Assembly (NCBI RefSeq): GCF_009905375.1
Contig: NC_133652.1
Span: 21,463,262-21,527,261, forward strand
From: Apium graveolens
Taxonomy: Eukaryota > Streptophyta > Magnoliopsida > Apiales > Apiaceae
DNA length: 64,000 nt
Direction: 5' to 3'
Part shown: positions 35,601 through 47,934 of the stretch, one piece after another
Numbering within the stretch: position 1 is the stretch's first letter
How the letters are laid out: every line of letters begins with the position of its first letter
Translations under genes and position numbers: made by a program
Notes under the pieces: model-generated
Database searches by the model: none
Seen by the model: only the letters and a program-made list of their open reading frames with translations
Told to the model about the DNA's origin: nothing

Positions 35601-37774
35601 AGAATTAGAACTTGGTCACTTGGGAAGTGTGACATAAAATATAAGATGTCGGTCACTGGAAAAGTGTGACATAAGGTGTGATTTAGGACTGTGGGACTAA
35701 AAATAAGAATTTGTTATTAAGATTTATTGATTTGTTAAGAATTTTGATTATGTGGATTATAGAATGTGTCATGTGATGCGCTTTGATAGTGGTTATTGAT
35801 TATATCGTGTGCATCTTTGTTCACCTTGTTATCAAATATATGTGTGATTTTGTGTGATCTGTGTTATGTGTTAAGCATATTTGATTATGTTTTTGAAAAA
35901 CTTAAAAATATTATTTTAAACCGTTGGACGGTAGTTGTTTGATGGGCTTCGTAGCTCATTCTTTCAATTTCAAGTTTCGTCTAAGATTTCGAGTTGGGTA
36001 GCATTGGAGTTTCGAGGACCTTAGGTTTGGAGAAGTTTGATTTTTGGACTTCCGCTTTTAGTTGCGCTTTTATAATAGTCACCATTGTAATATGATTTTT
36101 GATCTATAAATTAGATTTTATATTAGTTTTTATTTAGATTTAATAGTCCGGAAGTGCGGAATGTTATAATTGGGTTTACAGCACTGCATGGGCGGTAGAT
36201 CCGAGAATTTTTAGATTAAGAGTTGGTCATGTCATGAGACGTAAGAAGGAGATATTTGTGTTATTGCGAGTGTGCCTAACTATCAAAAATCAAAGGCAAG
36301 TTTTCATACACTATTCTAATTCCAGAATATTTTAATGTTGTACATATCACTGAATTAAATCCCAATCATGCAAGTATTATTCTGTTATTCTATGTTCAGA
36401 ACAGTTAAGTGTTTTTACTTATCCAAATACTGGATTTATAAATATTTTATATTTTGAGAAAAATGATTTTGTTGTGAGTAATCCTGCCCAAGTGAATGGG
36501 GAAATAAAATCTATAAGGGTGTCAATTATTATGACCCTTTCAATAAAAGGTTTTAAGATTGGATGGTTGCGTAAGAGGCCGTGACGACGGTCCAGTGTGA
36601 GCTATGTATTATACTTTATTATAATACCTTGCTAGTCCAATGTGTGCCTTGGGTGCCACTTTTTTAGTTGGCTATGCTTCGGCATACCGGTGTTGCACCG
36701 CAGCTGATCACCGGCGACAACACACTATCGTTCGAGGATTCCAATCTAAATTGTTATTTTTAAATCATTTTGATAATCATATAATAAATGATTTATTAAG
36801 TATTTTTGGTTTGGATAAATGTGAGATGAAGTTTTGATTCATATTTATGATTGATGTTAATATTTAATTTGCCGTTAATATCAAAAATTGGTATATATAT
36901 ATGATTGATGTTGACTTCAATACTTCGGTACTAATATATTGTGAGCATCTAAGATTAATATTGATATCTAATTTGACGTTGACATTAAACTAAATATTAA
37001 TGTAAAGAGTGGGGTTTTAAATAAAGTTTATGATTCAGTCCATAATCACTGTTTCATATTGTTGTTTACGATATTCATATAAACACTTTTTTTACGAATT
37101 TTATTCTCGTTGAGATTTAAAGTATTGCTGAAGCATTTTCGCTCAAAAATGTCAAAAGGGTTTTGAATTCAGTTGAGGAACCAATTATGGGATTCCTTAA
37201 CAAATTTTCTAGATTCAGCAATTATTGTTATAAATGTTCTGCTTCTAATGCAGATGTCGGTTTTATGTAAAAAAAACTATAAATTATGTTATATTGAACT
37301 TATGGAGCATTTCTTTCGCTCATACTTGCATGTTTTAAATTTAAGCTTCCAGTGAGTATTAACTTGCGCTGTTTAGCCGCATAATTCGAGAAAGTAAAGT
37401 AAGAAGTTTTTGGAAGGTGATTGGTCAATGGTTTGCAGAACTAGAGTAAGTTCTATTATGTAAAGCTGTTATAATATATATAAGTTTTGTTATTGTATAA
37501 TTGTGTCTAGTATACTTCTTTGCGAAGTTATACTAGCGGGTTTAGTTTTGAGATTTGGAATTGTTGAAAAGTATTTTAAACGAAAAGAAAAATTTATTTA
37601 TGAAATTTGGAATTCTTGTTTCTAGAATGTAACCTAAAAAGATCTTGGTATAGTTTGGGGTCGCATATGCTATATTTTAAATATTGAGAACATTATGCTA
37701 TTAAACAGATTAGTATATAACGAGGTTTCATTATGACAACCAAATCCTCTAACCCCGGATTTGGTGGTCTCACA
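32621..37774 (+). mobile_element. Long chromovirus-type solo LTR (interrupted)
   Basis: It starts with TGATATCCCGTATTTT and ends with CCCCGGATTTGGTGGTCTCACA, ends typical of Tekay/Del-like gypsy LTRs. The LTR-typical GC-rich segment with GACGACGGTCCAGTGTGAG and TGTTGCACCGCAGCTGATCA lies at about 36590-36720. Without the nested LTR it would be about 3.7 kb. No primer site or coding region follows, so it looks solo. I could not find an exact target duplication. Confidence 0.55.
34696..36168 (+). mobile_element. Nested gypsy solo LTR with ATTGG target duplication
   Basis: A 1,473-bp segment begins with TGTAATATCCCGTAATTTTT and ends with GGAATGTTATA. It is flanked by exact 5-bp copies ATTGG (34691-34695 and 36169-36173). 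It lies inside the longer LTR and has no internal region, so it is a solo LTR left by LTR-LTR recombination. The final A of the usual CA end is present but the C is T. Confidence 0.8.
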
Positions 37775-38009
37775 AGTTTGATGAAAAAGTAATTCAACCA
37801 AATATCAAGTATCGGTTCAGAAATCATTTATTACAGTATTATTTAAAGTCAATAATTAAATTAAATTATATTTACCTTATAACATGTCACTTTAAAATCA
37901 GTTTATTTAGTTAGTATAGTTTTGAGATAATTATTTTACTTTTTTGAAATTTGGGTCCGTAAATATGTTCATAGTACCTTCAAAGGATAAACTTTAATAT
38001 TAAATTATA
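37775..38009. other. AT-rich gap without recognised feature
   Basis: Nothing recognisable is seen between the LTR end and the Helitron end. Confidence 0.5.
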
Positions 38010-38870
38010 CTAGGTTAGAACACGTGCGATACACAGATTTTTTTAAATGACGGGATTTAATAATAAATATGTATTTCTTTATATACATATATATTTATGC
38101 TATTTTTATAAAAAAAGGTATTTTAATTAGAAAATATAAAAATATATAATATTTTTTTAAAAGATAATTTATTGATTTTTATTAAAAATAATATCCTTAT
38201 TTTAATTCATTTTTATTAAATAGAATTACATGTGTTATTTTTGAAAAAGAAGAAGATTTCTTAAAAACGGCTTAAGAAGATAATTGTTTGGTTATTTTTA
38301 AACTATAATATTATTAGTTTATTTTATTAAATAAAAATACCTATAATATTTTTGTAAGTAAGGTGTTTTAATTGAGAAAATTAGAAAAGGTAACATGTTT
38401 AATTGAAAAATGTAATTACCTCGTGATACTTTTTAGAAAACAAGTGTTTTAGTCGCAATAATAAAAATATCAAAAAAATACTTTTACAAAAATAAATATT
38501 AAAAATTAAGAATAATTAGTTGAGAAAAATAAAAATTTAACGTAAAAATTAATTTGATAAAAAAATATTTAAGTAAGGATAATTAGATAAAATCAACAAT
38601 ATGTACCAAAACACACGTATTGTGCAAAATTTTTAATATTTCGGTTATTATAACCGTTGTGATGCATAAATTTTCTTTAATATTATTTATTTAAAAAAAG
38701 TAAACTAAAATTAAAATTGTAATTAAATTTTGTCGTTTGAAAATTTTAAAACGGATTATTAGTTCAATTCAAATTTATAATATTTATTAAAACTTTCAAT
38801 TCAAATAAAACTACAATATCATAAAAATATCAAAATAAATTGTGCAACACACATGTTTTAAGTTTATAGA
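38010..38870 (-). mobile_element. Non-autonomous Helitron, minus orientation
   Basis: On the minus strand the 3' end has a short hairpin (CTGTGTATCGCACGTGTT) followed by CTAG and then T. The 5' end reads TCTATAAACTTAAAA, preceded by A. TC...CTRR ends between A and T are Helitron marks. There is no coding sequence. Confidence 0.5.
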
Positions 38871-38888
38871 TGCGCGCGCACACAAACA

Positions 38889-39437
38889 TCTATAATATAC
38901 TATTATAAACGAAACATGCTTTCATTTGGTTAGTTGGTTAACACCTTCTTAAAACGGTTGTTAACACTTTCCAAAACAAAGTTAAAATAAATATATTTTA
39001 TTTAAAAATAAATAAATCATGTATTTGATATAATTACAAACTCTTTGAATCTACTTGATTTCTAATCGCACTCAAATTCTTTTTCACCTTTTTCGTAGGG
39101 AACCAAACATTTTCAAAATTAATTTTAATAATTTAAATTTAAAAATAACAATTTATTAACAGATCAAGAACAAATTAAAAAAAAAATCTTTATCACATCA
39201 TCATCTGCATACACTAAATCAAGCGCATACACTGCTCCGATAAGCGTCCATGGGCGGAGGACTTTTTATTATTTTAACTATTTAAAATTTGAATACGTCA
39301 ATAACATGATATATAAATTATTAACTTTGTCATGAATTTTAATATTACATATTATCTGCTATAATTTAATTTTATATAATAAAAAATAATAAAATAATAA
39401 ATATTATAATCAGTCCGTGCATCGCACGGGTTTAGAG

Positions 39438-39441
<4 letters not shown>
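38889..39441 (+). mobile_element. Non-autonomous Helitron, plus orientation (553 bp)
   Basis: The 5' end reads TCTATAATATACTATTATAA after an A. The 3' end has the hairpin CCGTGCATCGCACGG (39415-39430), then TTTAGAG and CTAA before T. These are the classic plant Helitron termini (TC, hairpin, CTRR, insertion between A and T). There is no ORF. Confidence 0.78.

Positions 39442-39475
<34 letters not shown>
39440..39475. repeat. AT microsatellite
   Basis: A run of about 18 AT units directly follows the Helitron 3' end. Confidence 0.95.
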
Positions 39476-39477
<2 letters not shown>

Positions 39478-40200
39478 TTTGGAGTTTTGAAAGACCACTA
39501 TAGAAAATTCTTCTATTATTTCGACAATTCTTCTATTATTTCGACCTAAAATCATATATATCGAATATTTTTCTACGATCCACTCGTACGGATGTGAAGA
39601 TTAAGTCAAAATATAATTATAGAAAAAATTTCATGCAATTTCAATTGGTATAATATTGATTTTATGATAATTCTATTTTCAAAATAATGTTGAAGGTAGA
39701 GATTGAACGATTATTTTTTGTTATAAAGTGGTCGATCCAGGTAACAAAATCATTCGAAACTTTGCATGCTTACTTATTTTTACATAATATTTAGATTTGG
39801 TTGGATTTTTCATTTAATATTGAAAAATTATGAATTTGAGGTGCACTAATAAAAAAACTTTTCTACCGTGGGCTTTAGATTCTATTTTCCCTATATATAT
39901 ATATATTATGATAATCAAAAATGAATATAATTTATAATTTGATTAACCCCCTTTTTGGCTATCCCTTTCGATCACGACCGTTAGATTTTCTAATCAAATA
40001 ATTAGAATCGTTAAAGATGAATATTAAACGAATACATTGTCTAAGTTTAATGGTTCGAACCCTGCCAACAACAAATATTTAAATTATTATTCAAATCCAA
40101 AATAAGTATAATTTATAGTTTGGTTAACCCCGTATTTTTTATTATTCCTTTCAATCACCACTGTCAAATCTTCTATCAAATGATCAGAATTGTTATATTC
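39476..40200. repeat. Non-coding region with short direct repeats
   Basis: AATTCTTCTATTATTTCGAC occurs twice in tandem (about 39507-39546). A longer unit starting TATAATTTATAATTTGATTAACCC at about 39930 is repeated in diverged form at about 40108, a period near 180. No gene is seen. Confidence 0.6.
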
Positions 40201-40203
40201 ATA

Positions 40204-40331
40204 TTTTGTGGTGGTTTTAAGAATACATATTACTATTATCTTTCATTTGTAAATCTACACATTACAAAACATAAATGGAGATTTACAAATGAAAGATAAT
40301 AGTAATATGGATTCTTAAAACCACCACAAAA
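40204..40331. repeat. Near-perfect 53-bp hairpin
   Basis: Arms 40204-40256 and 40279-40331 are reverse complements with one mismatch (A against C at the 22nd position), separated by a 22-bp loop. It could be a foldback MITE or a small-RNA-forming locus. Confidence 0.9.
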
Positions 40332-41385
40332 CAATTAACATAAAAACTTCTTTAAATATAATATGTAGATACACATTGATTAATCGTTAATCAAGTATAA
40401 TATACTTACACAAAATTTACTATTAAAAGTAGATTAAGCAAAAACAAGATATAGAGGACTCGTGTGTTAAACAAAATAAATTATTTAAGCATATACAAGA
40501 ATCATAGATGGATAAAAAGAAGCATAAAAAACAAAATACAAATATGTAAAAAAAGAAAAAAAGATAAGCGTACCTTAAGGGTGAATAACTGCGCGAGGAA
40601 TAAATGAATGTAGCATATATATATATATATATTAAATTACTTTGATATATTTCTCCTTTATCGTGTACCATAATTACTACTTTTTAAATATGAACACATG
40701 TAATCTATCCACCTCTTTTTAAAATTTTTACTGTTAGTTTATTTATATAAGAAACGTACACACTTATACACGTATAAACAAACATGTATGTAGTTTGAAC
40801 TTTAATAACATTTAGATAAATATAACATAATTTTGTTTCAAAACTATTTGCATCTAAAATTTAAATCTTATAAAATTTAGAATATCACATATTAGCTCAG
40901 CTTTAACACACAGAAAATAATAATATTCGTTGTGATTGATTTTTCATGTCCTCAATCATTATAACCTCATGTTTGGAAAACACACGACATAACTACCTTA
41001 GAAATACCAATAATACCCCTAAGTTCTTAACTTGTTTCATGACAACAAGTGTCAATAAAAGATAATAACGAGAATGAAAATAACAATAAATATGTGGAAA
41101 TAAGCTTAGATGTATTTTGTCATAACAATAATAAGGTAAATATATAAATATATCATACTACAAAGATCTAAATTTGGGTACTACCGATTTTATAAGTTCA
41201 GATGTACAAATATCTAAATTTGAGCTATATATGTAAATATATAGCTATAAGTTTTCATACTACCAATTTTATGAGTACTCGTTCTTGTATTTTGTGTAAA
41301 TATGCATTAACAGTGACATGGTGAGGATCTGAGCTAATACATTTTATTTTTCAGCAAACTTTATTGCAAACATTTTTATCATTAT
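40332..41385. other. AT-rich region, possibly including the 5' LTR of element E
   Basis: No gene is seen. The final part, up to about 41385, ends in CAGCAAACTTTATTGCAAACA directly before a primer-site-like sequence. An LTR of element E may therefore end here, but its start could not be found. Confidence 0.4.
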
Positions 41386-41389
41386 GGTA

Positions 41390-41803
41390 TTAGAGCGTGA
41401 GTGCAAATATTTGACAAAAAAGATTTGTTATATTAGATCTGTAACTGGTAAACACGTGTATTTTCTTTCGTTCTCAAAATTTTTATCATTGTACTCATAA
41501 ATAATCCTTATTTGAACAGTTCTCTTACAAATACACTTTGATATGGCTGCTGGTGTTAATTTTGCTGATATACAAAATCCCTTATTTCTCCATCCTTCAA
41601 ATGGGCCTTTATCGATTAGTGTTGCAAGAGTGCTGATGATTACAGAAGGTGGAAGAGATCATTTGAGATTCATATATACTCCAAACATAAACTGGATTTT
41701 GTGAATGATAAAGTTAAACGAAGCGCTACTTGTGAGATTTAAGGATTGCAGTGGGATACTTGTAATGATCTTGTCATTGCTTGGTTTCATAGTAATGTCT
41801 CTA
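41390..41803 (+). pseudogene. Copia E fragment: primer site and gag N-terminus
   Basis: This plus-strand fragment has a degenerate initiator-Met primer site (TGGTATTAGAGC, about 41394). About 140 bp further is an ATG at 41543 starting MAAGVNFADIQNPLFLHPSN, a copia gag N-terminus (Retrotran_gag_3 type). After a frame change near 41650, later remnants such as QWDTCNDLVIAWF follow. It is cut at about 41803 by the LTR of element D. Confidence 0.7.
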
Positions 41804-42057
41804 TGTCCCTAACAATATAACAACAGAATTACAGAAGGGGGTTAAATTGAATTCTGATTTCTTTTTGAAACTTTGAAAACTTCTTACAAATATAAAACTG
41901 TGTTTGAATATGCTTGAGTGCGGATAAACAATCATTGTATTCAAGAACACAAAGTAAATAAACAAAAGTGTTTAAAAACTTTCTTGTGGATTTGTATTCA
42001 TTATATATATATATTGAGAAGATAACTCTGTGACACAAATAGCACACAACTGCTTAC
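41804..42057 (-). repeat. 3' LTR of copia D, outer part
   Basis: This LTR piece starts about TGTCCCTAACAATATAAC and contains CAGAAGGGGGTTAAATTG, a form common near copia LTR starts. It is continued at 57184-58035 on the other side of element C. The start is an estimate because D's other LTR is not in the window. Confidence 0.6.
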
Positions 42058-43403
42058 TGTTAGGTCCCAATGTGTTTGTAGAAGGGGGGTTGAATACAAA
42101 CAATACCGAATAATTGAATTTAGTGCGGAATAAAAAATTGAAACAAAATTCAAGTTAAATAAAAATATTATTAAACTTGAAAGGTGTTACAACAATGGTA
42201 TCGATTACAAGGGATTAATCTCAAATTAATTATCACAAATCTAGAATAAATTCGACATGAACTTTTTCTATTTTTGCAATAAAAAGATTCAAATGCTAAA
42301 CGCAATTTGAGATTAAGTTCTAGGGATTATGATCCGCTAGATAGTTACACAAGAACAAGAGAATAATTTCTAGTTGTTTGGATTTAACTTTAAAACTAGA
42401 AATGGTTGATCTTGAATTTAGCAGAGAAGAGATGATATGTTTTTCAGCTTCTGTTTTTCTTTTTGTTCTTGAACTGGTTGACTTCTGTTGGATGTGTTTC
42501 TTTTGTCTTCTACTGCTTCTGTTTTATATTTCAATCAACAAAATAGAATTGAACTGGCAAGACAATCGGTTGAACTAGCAAGACAATCCTCCTTCCAGTA
42601 CAACTTTCGGTATGACAATCAGTTTAAGCTAGTATGACTTTCGGCAAGACTATTGAATGAACTAGCATGACAATCTGTTGAACTAGCAAGACAATCTGCT
42701 GAACCAGTAGAACTTTCGGTGAGACAATTGAAATGACCTGGCATGACAATCGGTATGACAATCCAGATTGTCATGCCAGTTCAAGTTTTAATTGTCTTAT
42801 TGAATTAAACTGATTTTAATTCAATTACACTTCTGAAAATCAATAATATTAATTCAAAATTAATTAATCAATTAATTCAATTAATTAATAAATTAATCTT
42901 TGTAGATATAATTTATTTTCTTAATTAAATTATATGACTTAATTAATTAATAGAGAATTAATACTACTCTTGAACTGCAACCATTCTTCTAAAGATCTTC
43001 TGAAAATCACTGAAAATTATGAATCAATTCCACCACTTCAATGATGACACTCGATGTACTGTCTGGTTCATGAGTGACTAACTTCCGTGACGTTTCTTCA
43101 TGTCTTGACTTTGATACTCTTGATTTTCTTTAGACTAAATCCCTGTAATTCTCTGATATCCTGACAAGATCTCTGTCACTTGATTAAATCCACAATCTTG
43201 ATTTATATCACTGAGGCTTGATCAATTTCTTGAACTTCTTCCAGTGAAGTAATTCCTCAAGTCTGTAGATGAACCTTGTTTCTGAATCCTTTGACAGATG
43301 TTAATTTGAGAGATCTTTTTGACGGTAGATCCACTATTTACTTGTTACATTCTTATTTGAGTTGAGTTAAATCCTCGAATAAACAAATAGGCTATAACAT
43401 ATG
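42058..43403 (-). repeat. 3' LTR of copia C (last 7 bp missing)
   Basis: It matches the right LTR to ...GCTATAACATATG. The final CCTTTCA present at 57172-57178 is replaced by the LTR of copia B. At 42545-42790 it has a run of short degenerate repeats (GAACTAGCAAGACAATC type) ending in a hairpin CTGGCATGACAATC...GATTGTCATGCCAG. Confidence 0.9.
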
Positions 43404-44016
43404 TGTTAGGTCACACTTTCACTGTAGAGGGGGTGAATACAGTGTCTATTACAATCAAATCAAACTTCAAGAACTTATGTAACAGAAAACAAACTTTATT
43501 GAAACAATAAACTCTGTTACAATCTGGAACTGTTATCTCTCAGTGATGAACAAAATATCACGAGAGCTGCTAGGGTTACAGTAAATAATATTCTCGATAA
43601 TGATAACACTTATAGTGTAAACCCTATGTCTGTGTTTATATACTACACAGTTACAAGATAATCGCTAATTGATATGGAATATAATTCTGCTTCCTAAAAT
43701 ATATCAATCAGATATCTTCTATTCCAAGTATTCCATTCTTCACGGAATTCCTTCTTCATGCATATCTCTTCTTATGTTTATCTTGATCTTCTTAACTTTA
43801 ATCAGCTACTATCCTTATCTGATCATCCTTCAACACTTAAGTTCTGATATCTATCTCCTGATGCTTATCTCCTGATAACATAAGTACTGATATCCCTTAA
43901 GTTCTGACGTGCAGTATAAGTACTGATCAGTTAAGTACTGATTTGTTCTGTTCAAATAAGATCTGAAATCTAAACATAAAACATATTAGCCATGACATTA
44001 TCAAATATATCTAACA
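43404..44016 (-). repeat. 3' LTR of copia B
   Basis: 613 bp, TGTTAGGTCACAC...ATATCTAACA, clearly related to the LTRs of copia A but more diverged than these are from each other. Confidence 0.93.
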
Positions 44017-44029
44017 ATCTCCCCCAACT
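44017..44029 (-). other. Polypurine tract of copia B
   Basis: The minus strand reads GTTGGGGGAGAT next to the LTR, identical to copia A. Confidence 0.85.
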
Positions 44030-44224
44030 TGTAAATTAGCAAAATATACAAGTTTAACAGATATTTGATGATGTCAAAAACATTAAGTACAAATGCATGA
44101 GAAATAGACAAGATAACTACAACTTACAGTCCTTAAAGCTTTTACCAATTCAACTTCTGATAACAACTTTGGTCTGTATACACATCAGAATTTTAAGTAG
44201 TTGTAGATCTTTGACTTGGCTTCA

Positions 44225-47200
44225 TCATTTTCTGATCTCTCTGATGTCAGGAGTTGTTCTGAGATAATTCTTCAACAAACATTTCTCAGCATATCTGAGT
44301 TCATCTATCATTCTCCATTTGACATCTTTAAGCTCTGCAGTATCTTCACCAGTTTGAAATATTGCAGCTCTGAGATCATTAATCTTTGCTTTTCTCAACT
44401 CCCGATCTAGTCTTATGACATAAGCTTTGTTAGACTCTAGATTGAATTCAAGCCCCTTAATACCAAGATATGTTCTGATCTGTGCAGTATTAGGCTTCAT
44501 ATCAACAATATCACCATTGTGATTTCTGTACTTTGGAACATATCTGCTGTCAGACTTAACAGAATAAAGCCTTTTCTGTCTCTGAATCTGTTCTTTTAAG
44601 TAGTTTGCAGCAGTCTCTGTTATTCTATTATCCACTTGAAGTAAGAAAAGTACATGCTCCAATTCTTCAAAATACTTCAAAGGAATGGCATTTTGTCTTA
44701 TATGATAAACCCTACCATCTGTCATGAAATACAACATGATGTATTCTTTCAAGTAGGTATGGTAAACCATTTGTACAGATTCCAAATGATTCAATCTTTC
44801 AGGAGTTGCTCCAATACCTGGTTCACTCAAGGAAGTTGGATCATCGGTAGTGTTGTGTACTCTTCTTTCATCAGCACTTCCCAGTCCAGTTTTATCTCTA
44901 GCTTCCTTTCCAGTAACTACTCTTGCTTCAAAACCACTTAGAGTAGTCTTCAAAGATTGAGTCTGTTTTGCTTTAGTGAATCCTGGTAGGAGTGTTTTAG
45001 ATTTATTTTCTGATATCAAGTTAACTTGAGCACTGTCAGAGGTTACTTGCTTCTTCTGAATATCAGAACTTACAATTTCTTGACTCTGAACAACTTGAGC
45101 CATATCAGAGGTTGTTTTAAGAACTTTTCTTGAAGTCAGAGCAAGATCATCTTTTCCATCAGTAATTTCTTCTTCCTCAGGAGGTACATAAGGCTTGATA
45201 GGTTCACCAACCTTTTCTTTACCCTTGGATCTTGGATCTATCTGTGGTTGTGATCTAGCCAAAGTTTCTTCAGTATGTATCCTCTCTTTGATCACAATGC
45301 CTTTAGGTTTTGGAAGTAACTTTTTACCAGAAGATTCAGATTTAGATGTGACTTTCTCTGATTTAAGTCTGGCTTCTTCTTCCTTTAAACTTTCCAAGTC
45401 CATCCCTGGATTTTCTTGAAGAAATAACTGTCTTGACATTTCCTCATCAAGATCTAGAAGTTCATCAGAACTTATCCTTTTACCAGTAGCAGAACTTATT
45501 CTTTTCCCAGTATCAGAACTTGTTCTGTGACTAGCTTGTCTTGATGTAAACCTTCTACCTTAACTATGACCACTACCCATTCCAGAGTTTCCTTGGTCAT
45601 CTTTTCCATCATCCTTTCCTTGCAGTGACTTGTTGGTTTTGCATTTGGACTTAATTACCTTCTCCCCCTTTTTGGCATCAGCAGGTAATAAAAGAGAGAT
45701 AAGTAGTTCCACTGAGGTCTGGATTTCAGTAAGTTGCGATTGCTGAGAAGCTTGATTTGTCAGAATTTGATCAATCTGAGCTTGTTGCTTCTCTTGAGTT
45801 TTCTCAATATAAGCAACCCTGTCAATGGTAGGTTGGAAGAACTTTTTCTTATCAATTTTCCAAACTTGTTCCTGTTTGATAAAGTTCTCCTGAATCTTGT
45901 GTAGCTCTGCATGCGTGTTGGAATGAAGACCTTGTAGATGTTTAGTACTCAATGCAGTGACTCTAAGCTGGGTTTTTAAATCATCAGAATTTAACATTTC
46001 ATCAGCTTTAGTCAAGTGCTCAGCAAGATGTATTGTAGTTGGAACACATGAAACTGAGTTCCATTCCTTAGTCCACTCCTGACCTGCAGGAGTTTCACTC
46101 CAAGGGACTGGTGCAGCCCCGGTAACAAACTTCTTTACCAGTTCAGACTTAGGAAGAGTCTGTTGAGGAGTATGTCCTGAAGGACCTGCTTCATCAGCAT
46201 CTACAGTTGGAGCAGCATCACCAGTATCTCCAGCATTTGCAGCATCAGAACTTAGAGAATCAGTATCTTCTGATAAGACAACTGTGTGAGTAGCAATGGA
46301 GGCTTCAACATCCTCTAATTGCTGATCTGATACTAAGTTCTGATCAACAGCCATATCCTGATGCTCACCTAAAATCTGATCATCAGCATCTTGATGCAGA
46401 GAAGGTGTTAGTGATAACTCAGGAGTTTGAACAGCATCAGTAACAGGTGTTGTGGAAGGATTATTTGCTGTTGGAGCTTCTAAGAAAAGTATTTCAGGCA
46501 CAACCAGGTTCTGGATATCAATTTCAGCACTTGTGCCTGGATCAACAAGAGACATAGAAGGTGAATTAGCCTTGTCAGATACAGGTTCCTGAGATGGAGT
46601 TGATGGAGAAGAAGTGACTGGAGCAAATTCCTTGTCTTGTGAGATCAGAGATTCCTGATCCCCTTCCTTAGCTGCTTCCTCCTCATCATCTGAAACTGGC
46701 CTTTGTACCCTCTGTTTCTTGTACTTCCTTGTTGATTTGGATTCCTTGGGAGTTTCAGGAACCGTCATACGTCTAAGCCTCTTGAGAATCCTAGAACCCC
46801 CAATTGCAGAATCCTTCTGAGAAGTTGCCTTCTCAGCTTCATTTACCACAGGTTCTGAAGAAGGAATCGGTTCCTCAGAATCTGAGTCATCTCTCAAGGT
46901 GATCCTCCTCTTCTTCTGAGATGTGTGAGAAACAGTCTTTGTTCTCTTTGGTTTAGAGGATGTAGGCTTCACAGTAGGTGCTGAAAAAGAAGGTTGAGCA
47001 GTCTGTGAAGTGGAGAGATAGGATTTGAGATAAGTTCTGAGGGTAGGTTGAGTAGAATGAGAGGTAGGTACTGAGGTTGATGGATTTTGGTTATGGTGAG
47101 TTGGGTGAACATTTGAGTAAACAGATTTGTAAGTAGCAGGATCAGCATTTACCAGAATCTGTTTCACAGACTGAGGAAGCTGTAATTGTCTCACCATTGA

Positions 47201-47934
47201 TTTCTTTGTGTCAGCATTTATCAGGTCATTAAAGTACCTTTTTGCAACCTTAAAAGGTGGGGTTTGAGTGCTGACTAACTGGGGTTCAGCAGTACAATAC
47301 GTATAAATAAGTTGACAGAATCTAGCAAAATAAACAACATCTCGATCCTCTGTCATCCTATCCCCAATAAAACCAATTATTCCAGTTGCAAAATCAAAAT
47401 TAGTTTGATGGATAATAGCATACCCGATGTGCTGACTCAGAATTGGGATGGCATCAAAATTTGAACACTTGTTGCCAAAAGCCTTGGTGATGCAATCGAA
47501 GAAGAAACTCCATTCTCTTCTGATATTAGCCCGTTTCAACTGTCCAAGTTTCGTCAGACTCTTTTCATATCCCAAATCAGTCATTAACCCCCGAAGTTCT
47601 GATTCCTCTGGTATAGAGAAGGTACAATCTTCTGGAAATGTAATGCTCTTCGTACTGTACCAGGAGTGACTACATAGGATGAATCACCCACTTGGAAGAT
47701 AATACTGGGAGTTCCTCGTTTACCACCATCATCAAAAACTCCAGTCCTCCAGAACCGCAGAACTTGTTGACTTGAAAATAATTCAGGCTGAGTTAAGGCG
47801 TACCCAACCTCACTATGTGCAAGAAGATCTTGCACAAAATGCAATTCAGATGGAGCTTCAGCATGATCAAGAATTGCAGCATAGTTGTTTGGAACAAACT
47901 TTGCTCCATCAATGATTAAATCATTTGGTGCCAT
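44225..47934 (-). pseudogene. Copia B long accessory ORF (~1,236 codons, two lesions)
   Basis: It starts at 47934 (MAPNDLIIDGAKFVPNNYAA). Residues 1 to about 215 look globular (LHFVQDLLAHSEVGYALT, EWSFFFDCITKAFGNKC, FCQLIYTYC). Residues about 215-600 are P/S/T/E-rich and probably disordered. A predicted coiled coil spans about 640-760 (HAELHKIQENFIKQEQ...QQAQIDQILTNQASQQ), then comes a lysine-rich stretch. The C-terminal domain at about 1035-1236 includes YHTYLKEYIMLYFMTDGRVY and IRLDRELRKAKINDLRAAIF. Only two lesions are seen: a 1-nt deletion near 47641 and one stop at 45560-45562 where A has Gln. No membrane helix or signal peptide is visible. The function is unknown. Confidence 0.82.

Noticed and set aside
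40040..40065. tRNA B box GGTTCGAACCC
   Set aside because: No A box at tRNA distance and no cloverleaf could be drawn. It is a stand-alone match.
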